A stretch of DNA of 64,000 nucleotides from Gambelia wislizenii (lineage: Eukaryota; Chordata; Lepidosauria; Squamata; Crotaphytidae): positions 226,404,501 to 226,468,500 of the forward strand of contig JAUMIR010000004.1 in NCBI GenBank assembly GCA_030847615.1. Reading direction: 5' to 3'. The stretch's first letter is position 1. Each line of letters starts with the position of its first letter. The position numbers were made by a program, and so were the translations under genes. The notes under the pieces are model-generated. The model was given only the letters and a program-made list of their open reading frames with translations. It did not search any database and had not been told where the DNA came from. Shown here one piece after another: positions 55,261 through 64,000 of this stretch.

Positions 55261-56230
55261 AAATAGTTTTTAAAATCAAAGTTATTAATGTTTGTCAAAC
55301 AGAGTGCCTGTCTTTATTATTTAAAAAAGTAAGTGATGTGTTTTGCAAAGGAAACAAGTCGTGATGCTTGAAATTTGTACACATCATGGTAGATAAGAAA
55401 ATGTGTAAAGCTCCTCATCTTGCAGACTGGTTGTATTTCTAAGAGTGCCCACTAGGGGATGCTCAGTGACTACTCTTTCAATAATTCCTATCTGGAATGG
55501 ATAGACTACTGGAGCTCATTTTTTTATTGCTTGGCTTTATTACATTCTCAGTTAAAAACAGCATGACATATGTTAAAACTGGATTAAGGCTGCAATCCCA
55601 AACACACGTATTGAGAGTAAGTTCCATTAGAAACTATAGGTATAATAAAAAAGCAGCCCTCAGGACTTCTCTGCTTCCTTTTAGCAACTATTTGATCGTG
55701 TTGCCTGGCCTCCTCATTTTCTGGAGAACTTGATATATTACACAGTTGGGAATTTTAGTTGGTCCTCATTAAGGTATTTGCCCACCTCTGGATCTTGTTT
55801 TTTGTTGAGAAACAATAGGAGTTACTATTTATTTCTGGTTAAATGTCTACAGGATTTAATTGTAATTGCCTATAATGGTACCTTGCTAATGTAAGCATTG
55901 CCAATCAGAAATGATAATGTTGGCATGCATCATTTTTGTTGAAAAGGTGGGGGGAGAAATTATTGAAAAGGAACATGTTCCATTTTGGCTTTGTCATTTC
56001 CAAACTCATTGCATCATTAAATTGCATCATTAAATTGTTGGTTTTTTTTTTAAAAAAATACTGTTTGTGAAAGCAACTGTGAGTAATTACTCTGTAAGTA
56101 AGAACTGGTTTGTACATTTTGTAGTTGGTGGTGGACTTTATTTATTGATTTCATTAAAATACTTCAGTTATTTGAAAACCAGTTTCACTGTCTTTTATCA
56201 ATGGGTTTAGAAGGTGGTTCACAACTTAAT
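55261..56230. other. intron 5 spacer with a small dispersed repeat
   Basis: The block 55580-55640 (GCTGCAATCCCAAACACACG ... GAGTAAGTTCCATTAG) belongs to the repeat near 12050 and 14618. No exon was seen. Confidence 0.4.
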
Positions 56231-56462
56231 TTAAAAATACGTTTTACATGGTGGCCAACAGCCCAAGATGGCAAGTGTCTAAATTCTCTGGGAGGACCAA
56301 TCTCTGAGAAATTAATCATTAAAAATGGATTTTGGCATAACAACTGCAAATTAGCTGACTTCCTGATGAAGAGAGACAGAAGGTACAAGGATCAATCAAT
56401 CTCAAGCTTCTGCGCTTCACCGGCAGAGCAAAAACACAAACACAGAAATCTCGGAAGCCATT

Positions 56463-57412
56463 ATGGCTGGGCAGAACAAGGCCAACAAAGGGGCAAGGTC
56501 TGCAACAACAACCTGAAAAAGAGGAAACTCTAGCAGAACAACTAGACCGGATAATCGCAGATTTGCAGTCAAAGCTGCAAAAGGGCTGGTCAGAAGCACT
56601 TGAACCTTTGAAAATAAATCTTTCCTCTCTCAGGGCCCATCTGGGAGATATGCAGACACAGCTAATGAAGCATTGCAATACGGAATACAGCACAAGAAAA
56701 GATTGGAACATTTAGAAAATAACTGAGTACCTTTTGGAAAAAGTCCAGGACCTGGAGGACAGAAATAGATGCGAAAATATTCGCATTCGTGGGTTTCCAG
56801 AGTCCATGCCCCAACCTATTCTTCAGAAAACAATAATTTCCTGGCTCAATACTATATCTCCTGAAACAAACCTTCAACCCTGCAAAATAGACAGGCTTCA
56901 CAGGACAGCCATTCTTACCAATGAAACAAATCCTTCCCGAGAGACATTTTAATTAAATTTTCAAACTATAGCCAGAAGGCACAAATTCTAACTTTATTAT
57001 TGAAGCAGCCAAACTTATCTTTCCAACATAGCAAGATTCAAGTATTCCAAGATGTATCATGAGAAACCCTGAACAGAAGAAAAATAGGACCACTCACCTT
57101 ATTGCTCCAAAAAAATGGCATTAAATATTGCTGGGAACATCCATTTAAAATACTAATCACACACAAGGATTGCATGTTGATGGCATCTAATGTAAAGCAA
57201 CTCCTCAAGATATGTGATGCACTTGACATAAACATCCCAAGAGTACTGGAAAAAGCACTCATCAAATCAGATGGTTGCAAAACTCTTCCAGAAGGGCAAA
57301 AAAATCTCCTGCACTGGCAGATAGCCGGGAGAAGACTCAGACTGCAGGATGGAAACCCAGATCAGCTCCAGCCACAAAATCAAGAGGATTCCACCTCAAT
57401 CCACCAATCTTA
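56463..57412 (+). pseudogene. L1 ORF1 (RNA-binding protein), decayed
   Basis: A possible start is the ATG at 56463 (MAGQNKANKG). A coiled-coil-like stretch follows. The RRM-like part reads VQDLEDRNRCENIRIRGFPE at about 56740-56805, and the C-terminal domain reads LLQKNGIKYCWEHPFKILIT at about 57100-57160. These are the two folded parts of L1 ORF1 proteins, which bind RNA as trimers. Frames are broken by stops and shifts near 56535, 56725 and 56950. Confidence 0.75.
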
Positions 57413-57989
57413 AGCATGAATGCTTCTCAAACAGCAAAGCTTCAGAAATAATAGCTCCACCCCACCCCATGATCTCCGAGACCAAACAGGATAGCGAGCA
57501 GACACCATTTTGACTTTTGCCTTTGCTTTGTTTTATCCCCACCCAAATACTATAGGGACACAGGTTTTTCTTAATTTTTTTGCCCCATGAATGATGACTG
57601 GATTGCAAAATGGCAAAGCGGTAGACCTATTTATTTTAAATATTTATCCTTTTGAGAAAGGACTAATGTGTTGGGGGTAGGGGGTAACGGCATCCACCTT
57701 GCCTCTCCTTGGCAACCACAACCCTTCCCATTCATTATGAGGGGAGGAGTTCCTGGGGGGAGTTGGGATCACCCTACCTTTTAAAGTTTTTATTATTATT
57801 ATTATTATTATTATTACTTAATAATATTAAATTATTAAATTATTAATTTGTTTTACTATTAAATTTAAATAAAATTATTTTAGTTTAATTTATTTAATTT
57901 TATATTATTGTTGTTGTTGGGGGAGTTGAGAGGGGAGGGAGTAAATGAGAATGATCCAGTTGTTTACATCTCTTAAAAGACACAGAGAA

Positions 57990-60900
57990 AGGGGAAGCAA
58001 TAATAGGGGGAGATGCAAATGATGTGATAGATATATACATGGATAAAACATATAGACCAAAAGGGGCACTGCACAAGAAAACTGCCCTGCGGACTGCAGT
58101 TGACTCCTATTGCCTCATCGACCTGGAGGCTCCTGCACACGCAGGACAGGGGTTATACCTTCTTTTCAAACACACATAAATCTTATTCAAGAATAGACTA
58201 TTTCTTTACTTCCAAGACATTGTTACACAATGTTCAAGAAGCAACTATAGACCCAATAAGCCATTCAGATCACTCAAGGATAACCCTGATATGGCATTTA
58301 GGACCAAACACCCACAAAAGCAAAATGTAGAGATTCAGCTCCACCCTAGATGACCAATTTAAACAAAAAATACAAAAAGCAATAGAATAATTTTATATTG
58401 AAAATAGAACAGAAGTGACCTTAGAAGCTTTCCTGTGGAATACTTTAAAGGTGGTTCTTTGAGGCCTCTATATCCAAGAAGGAGCTCGCAGGAAAAACAG
58501 TCATCCCTTAATATTCGTGGGGGTTCGGTTCAGCAGACCCCTGTGAATGTGAAAATTTTGCGAATAATGACAGCCCTCTCCTGCCCTCCCGAAGCGACCA
58601 CGGGGCCTCCGGAGGCCCCATCATCGCTTTCCCCTCCCTCCGCAAGCGACCACGGGGCCTCCAGAGGTCCCGTCGTCGCTTACCCCCACCCTGTTGTCGC
58701 TTACCTCTTCCCTCCCCAAGCGACCACGGGGCCTCTGGAGGCCTTGTCGTCGCTTTCCCCCACCTCCACAAGCGACCACGGGGCCTCTGGAGGCCCTGTC
58801 GTCATTTCCCCCCACCCTCCCCAAGCGACCATGGGGCCTCTGGAGGCCCCGTCGTCGCTTCACTCCGCCCTCCCGAAGAGACCACAGGGCCTCCAGAGGC
58901 CCCATCATCGCTTCCCCCACCTCCCCCTGCCCTCCTGAAGCAACCACGGCACCTCTGGAGGCCCCATCGTTGCCTCCCCCTGCCCTCCCGAAGAGACCAT
59001 GGCGCCTCCTGAGGCCCCGTCGTTGCTTCCACCCACTTTCCCCAGTCTCCCCAAGAGACCATGGGGCCTCTGGAGGCCCTGTCGTTGCTTCCCTCCACTT
59101 TCCCCAGCTTCCCCTCATGGCAAGCCGCGTATATGCAAAACTGCGAGTGGAGACCGCGAATGTGGAGGGAGGACTGAAATTAAAAGATCAGACAGCTCAA
59201 TCTTTATTAGAAAATATTGAAATATTACAAGCAACATATAAAGCTACAAATGACCCTTTGATACTTAAACAATTGCAACAAAAAAAGGCAGAGCTAAAAT
59301 GTTGGATATCTTAAACTACAAAAACTTACTGAAGATCACAAACTATCTTTGAACAGACCATACAATCAGAAGAAATAGAAAAGGCAATTCAAAAATTTAA
59401 AACTGGGAGAGCCTCGGGTCCTGATAGGTAATTGGGAAAATTCTACAAATTACTCAAACCAGACCTAACAATCCACATGTTAAACTTGTTTAATGAAATT
59501 CTGAAAGGAGGCTCTCCACCAGAGACTTGGCATAGGGCAAGAATTATCCCAATACAAAAAACAGACGAAGATAATCCAACACCCAAATCTTTTTGTCCAG
59601 TCGTCCTATTAAATCAAGATGTGAAGATATTCACACCTATCCTAACAACTTGCATCAACAAATTACATCCATCCCGACCAGATAGGCTTCATCCCGGGTA
59701 GAAGGATAACAGATGCCATTTGCAGAGCCTTAAATGTGATGCACCACTCCTCCCTGTCAAACACCCCATTAGCACTTTTATCTCTTGATACATTGAAAGC
59801 CTTTGACAGGTTGGAGTGGGATTATCTGTTTGACATTCTACAGGAGATGAACTTCGGCCAAACCTTCCTAACAACCATAAAGAACTTATAAAAACACTCA
59901 ACGGCTACAATTTTTTTAAATGGGATAGAATCAAAAAAATTTACCATTGCCCGAGGAACACGTCAGGGCTGTCCTCTTTCCCCATAATGTTTGCCCTAGC
60001 AATAGAGCCCCTGGCCAATTTAATCAGAACAAATCATAACATCGAAGGAATTAAAATCAACAATATACACCATAAGGTTGCATTATATGCAGATGATATA
60101 CTATTATTTTTAAGTACCCTAGAAAAATCCTTTCCAGCTTTAATTAATTTAATCAACACATTTGGGAAATACTCTGGACTAAAAATAAACAACCAAAAAT
60201 CCAAGCTTACATGCCTGAACATTAACCCAGAAGAACAAGAAAACTGGCAAAAACTAACTTAGTTTCAGTCAAACCCCTCAGGCCTTCCTTACCTAGGTAT
60301 TCTATTAACCAAGGATCAAAGCCAATTAATTATCCAAAACTATAACCCATTAGTTAAATGGATGAAAAAAAATTAAAGACATGGAAATCTTTGAACCTAT
60401 CAATCCTTGATCGAATAGCAATTATTAAAATGTTCCTAGCTCCCCCTTTTTTTTTCCTTTTTCAATTGTTACCAGTCACACCGAGCCCACAAAAATTCAA
60501 ATTTTGGCAAGCCACAATCCATAAATTTATTTTTAATAGTGAAAGATCTAGATTTACCAAAGTTACCCAGTTCCTTAGTCCTAAAAATGGTGGTCTGGGG
60601 GATCCCAGATCTGTCATTGTATTACCAGACCTTTCATTTAGCACATTTCTCCCAGGTTATAGGTGAACAGACTAGTGATAGTTGGGTGAATGCTGAGCTT
60701 GGAGAATTCTCCTCAAAAGAACATGAACTAATATATACCAATCGACTCGCTCAGCTCTCAATTCTGTGTCAAACCCTTTTCTTCGCAACTCACTTTCCAT
60801 TTGGCACAAATGGTCCCCCAAATTAATGCCAATGCCCTCCCCAATTCAACTGATTTTGTTACATCCCAAATTTAGATCAGAGGAAAAAAATCAACAATTT

Positions 60901-61560
60901 AAAAATTGAAAAACTCATGATTTATATAGAATTAGTGACTTCTTTCCCTCAGGGAAACCAATAACTGCAAGAGAATTGGAAGATAAACTAGTTAACACTC
61001 CACATAATTGGCTTCAAATAACACAAATAACCTCCTTCATAAGACATTTAGAGTCCATACAAAATCTTGCTAGACCGCTCACAATCGTTTGAAGGGACCT
61101 GCATAAAAAAATCCAACCATGACAAAAGACAAAGCGGCTAACTTGTATACCCAGTTATTAGAAAACACACATGGGGAGGGCCAACACATCAGACATGTTT
61201 GGCAGGCTGATCTGGAAATTGAAATTTCAGAAGAGAGCTGGACAAAAATTTGGATGACCCCCCTATAAATCCAAATCAGCTACAACCAAAGAAGGATTTA
61301 TCAAGCTAATCAACAAATGGTACCTTACACTGGTAAAATTGTCCAGAATAATAACAACAACAACAACCTCACCTTTATGTTGGAAAGGTTGTAAAGATCT
61401 AGGCTCCCATTTATACATGTGGATCCACTGTGACAAAATTAAACCATTCTGGACTGATATTTTGACATTGATTAGCAAAATTATTGATCAAAAACTACAC
61501 TTTTGCACAGCATTACTTTTGCTAAATCTATACAAGGGAGAAAACAAGTTTGAAACATAG
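57990..61560 (+). pseudogene. L1 ORF2 (endonuclease and reverse transcriptase), decayed and split
   Basis: The endonuclease end survives as YSRIDYFFTSKTLLHNVQEA and PISHSDHSRITLIW (58180-58310). After the Tigger insertion the RT reads IEKAIQKFKTGRASGPD, PPETWHRARIIPIQK, GRRITDAICRALNV, ALLSLDTLKAFDRLEW, an RGTRQGCPLSP stretch near 59955, and the catalytic YADDILLF at about 60090. The C-terminus keeps a knuckle CWKGC ... HMWIHC-like (YMWIHC at 61415). The N-terminal half of the endonuclease is missing or unrecognisable. Many stops and indels are present. Confidence 0.78.
58498..59176. mobile_element. Tigger-like MITE with an array of palindromes as its core
   Basis: Ends CAGTCATCCCTTAATATTCG and CGCGAATGTGGAGGGAGGAC then TG are inverted. 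Between them nine degenerate tandem units of about 50-60 bp each hold a palindrome of the form GCGACcACGGGGCCTC/GAGGCCCCGTcGTCGC. The array is CpG- and GC-rich, in contrast with the AT-rich L1 around it. A TA duplication is not evident at the edges (AAAA on the left, AAAT on the right). Long frames on both strands are artefacts of the array. Confidence 0.8.
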
Positions 61561-61975
61561 AAAACTGATAGCTTTTTTTGTTGACAGCAGCAAGGATGGT
61601 AATTGCTCAGAATTGGAAAATGGGAGACTTAAGCATAACAAAGTGGTGGTCCAAGGTATGGGATGTTTGGTTGTTTGAAAAACTATCTTACCATATTGTT
61701 CAAACCAATGGACTAAGAAAGAGTACAACATTTTAAGAAGACTAGTGGACATTTGTTAAATATATAAATGAAGAGTCAGGTCAATTGATACCACCAGAAC
61801 AACAGCAACATTTATGGAAAGATACATTCACATTTTGTCTCTGATTTGGTAATCTTTAGCTGGAAAAGGAAGCCACACAAGCATTTGTCCCTATGTTAAA
61901 GTTTATTGTTGTTTTTATACTTTGTTAATATGCAATTTAATGTAATTATAAAAACTGAATTAAAAATACATTTTA

Positions 61976-62880
61976 CATTAATAATATTAGAAGCTGTCAG
62001 ATAAGAGTAAAAGAACAGCGGTGGGCAGAGCAAACAGTTCCTTAGGCAAATAATTAACTCATCATATTTAGGTGTCCATGGAATCCAAAATAAGTTCTTT
62101 GAAAAAGATCTTAAAATAGGAGTAAATGCATGTGATGTATCATTTGGAGCTGATAAAAGCACCCTTAGTCATAGCTATCACTAGGAGTGCATGGGAGCTT
62201 AGACCCAAGAGCTAACTGGAAATCTGGAGTCCTCAGGGAAATTGAAACCTCATCCAAACCAGGTTGTAGATCTGTTTAACAAGAAGCTAGTTTCCAATTA
62301 TTGATATTTTTTTCCTGATTGTAATTTGTTCATCCTTACCTTACCAGTTAACAACTTCATTCTCTCTCTTGTATTTTGTATCTTCCATTAAATGTTAATT
62401 TACATTTTAGAAGCACATTCTATTTGGAGCTATATTCCATATTACAAGACATTTCTAAAGCTCCTACAAGTCTTTGTTAAAGTTTACAAAAAAAAAAATA
62501 TTCTGATCTCAAACTCAGAAATGAACTTCTGGGGATCATGAAATCCTGGCTCAAAGGGAGAGGCAAGATTGTTAAGCGCCCACATCACTTAGCCCCAGAT
62601 AAAATATGAAGCAGAGAATTACTTCAGGCTTTCAACCTTGCTGTCCCGCCACACCTTTCCCATTGAAGCCTTATTTTAACAAGCTAGGGGAGTATGGAGG
62701 GGATGGTAGTAGTTTGTGGGTTGAACACTATTGTATATGGTACCAAACCTGATGACCAATGAAGGATATAGTTCCCTTTATAACTCATGTGTTTTGGCAC
62801 TGAGAGAGGTGGAAAAAGAATGTTTTCAATTTGGGGGGGAAATAACTAGTTTTCAAAAATGTAGCATAAGCTTTTTTTAT
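61976..62880. other. intron 5 spacer, nothing recognised
   Basis: No exon or recurring repeat identified. Confidence 0.35.
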
Positions 62881-63180
62881 AATTTGGTCTACTTCCTCAA
62901 ATGCACCTGAGGAAGTAGACTAAGTCTATGAAAACTTATGCTACAGTTTCTTTCTCTCAGTCTCAAAGGTGCTACAAGATCCTCTTGCTTACTGATATTC
63001 CAGGCTAACACGACTATGTCTTTGAATTCTAATTTTGAAAAAGATAACCATGTTAGTCTGTTTCAGTAGAAAAAGGAAAACAAGGGTGAAGAATCTAGTA
63101 GTACCTTTTAGATGAACTGATTTATTTTAACATGAGCTTTTGCAAACTAATCTACTTCTTCATCATTCATGGAATATAGT
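62881..63180. repeat. two head-to-tail copies of the unclassified repeat
   Basis: TGAGGAAGTAGACTAAGTC ... AAGGTGCTACAAGATCCTCT ... GGCTAACACGACTATGTC and, inverted, GATAACCATGTTAGTCTGTT ... ACTACTTCTTCATCATTC. Related to 35205 and 43185. Confidence 0.5.
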
Positions 63181-64000
63181 CTTCAACCCACTAAGTATTT
63201 AAGTGTAGTTACACAGATGCATCTTTTTCTGATCCCAGTCTCCACAGTGTAGAACTAATTAGATTTGCCCATCTCTAGTCATATGGCAGTTCTTCAAATA
63301 CCGTAGTATCCATGTGGACAATGTTTACTTGACAATAGATAAATGCTCAAGAAAAGAACCAAACGGTAAAATAATAGGGATATTTCTGTGATCATGGAAA
63401 GGCAAGCAGAGACAGAGGCCAGTATCAGGTGTAAAGTCTGGGAAGTGGTGGGACCAAGTTGTAGGGAAAGTAAGGACATAGAATAGAGAGATAAGTGAAT
63501 GAAGAACACTACTGGAGTAGAATGAACTGTTTGACACCACTTAAAACTTTTCATGCAATTTCCAGTAGAACTGTATGTATAAAAAGCACAAATGAACATG
63601 TGTGGTCTCTATCTCTACCTGTTCTTGTGGAATCCTCCCTTATAAGGTGTATATGTAGTTCTCCCCTAACTGTTTTCAAATGGGCCTTAAGGAGCTAGTT
63701 ATTTCAGACTGCTGAAATAGAGAAAATTGGTTTCTCTTTTTAAAGGTTCATACTGTTGATATAGTCATATGCTATTGCAATTTAAAACATTTGAATATTT
63801 TAATAAACTATATTTTATTTTATCATTTTTATTCTATGAGCTGCCTTGGGAGACTTTGATTAGAAAAGCTGTGCAAAAACCATTTTAAATAAAAAAAAAA
63901 GTTGTTTTAAAATGTGCCCAGTATCTAGTAGTACTAGACTGTGATAGTGGGGTTAACCTAGGTTTGCCTGAAGTGATCTGCTTATTCTAAGGACCTTCAG
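63181..64000. other. intron 5 spacer to the window end
   Basis: A tail-like block (GCTGCCTTGGGAGACTTTGA then a TAAA-rich end, 63840-63900) suggests an old LINE/SINE 3' end. No DTNBP1 exon was seen. Confidence 0.35.

Larger units (their letters stand above)
56240..61975 (+). mobile_element. L1 LINE, near full-length but decayed
   Basis: Contains remains of 5' sequence, ORF1 and ORF2 in order and a 3' end near 61975. A Tigger-like element (58498-59176) is inserted in ORF2 and an (ATT)n tract separates ORF1 and ORF2 near 57790-57830. It is unlike mammalian L1 in its C-terminal finger and is close to lizard or fish L1/Tx1 types, by eye. Confidence 0.75.

Noticed and set aside
58590..59060. CRISPR-like array of spaced palindromes
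   Set aside because: Units are degenerate, spacers are themselves similar, and it lies within a eukaryotic transposon.
58435..59314. Overlapping long frames of 165-206 codons on both strands
   Set aside because: They arise from the GC-rich palindrome array of the Tigger-like element and translate to low-complexity P/R/S- or G/A-rich repeats.
53916..64000. DTNBP1 exon 6
   Set aside because: Searched by eye for the THLEASFEEVE-type coding stretch with an acceptor in phase 1. None found; it is presumed to lie beyond the window.

Overview
This window looks like genomic DNA from a non-avian reptile, most probably a squamate lizard. That is inferred from the repeat community: CR1, L2-like, L1 and BovB-type RTE LINEs, tRNA-derived SINEs, a DIRS element, many Harbinger-like and hAT-like MITEs and Tigger-like elements, together with intron-bearing host coding sequence. 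No species can be named from the sequence.

The only host gene recognised is DTNBP1 (dysbindin, a BLOC-1 subunit), on the + strand. A CpG-rich, TATA-less promoter and first exon lie near 31.0-31.4 kb. Exons 2-5 are at 38.9, 39.9, 42.7 and 43.6 kb. Splice sites and phases all agree, and the exons encode about the first 117 residues. Exon 6 was not found in the remaining 20 kb, so the window ends inside a long intron 5.

Region by region: 1-31 kb is intergenic and full of transposons. It holds two families of TIR elements with 3-bp target duplications (family A, ends GGAnwTTATCAG; family B, ends GGGCCTGTCTA), often nested in each other; a perfect-stem palindrome of 329 bp; a solo LTR; a hAT MITE with an 8-bp duplication; fold-back MITEs; several Tigger-like elements; and LINE pieces of the Tx1-like, L2-like and BovB/RTE types. 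Introns 1-4 (31.4-43.6 kb) hold CR1, SINEs, more family B MITEs, an L1 fragment and a Penelope-like inverted repeat carrying a hammerhead-like motif. Intron 5 (43.7-64 kb) holds a 6.2-kb DIRS retrotransposon inserted in frame into a LINE whose 5' part is inverted, another BovB/RTE fragment, and a decayed L1 split by a Tigger-like element whose core is a tandem array of palindromes.

The mobile elements are mostly dead copies. The most complete is the DIRS element at 46913-53117. It has split terminal inverted repeats, an internal complementary region that still matches the junction of both outer ends, and an intact tyrosine recombinase domain. Its Gag and RT/RNase H frames carry stops and frameshifts.
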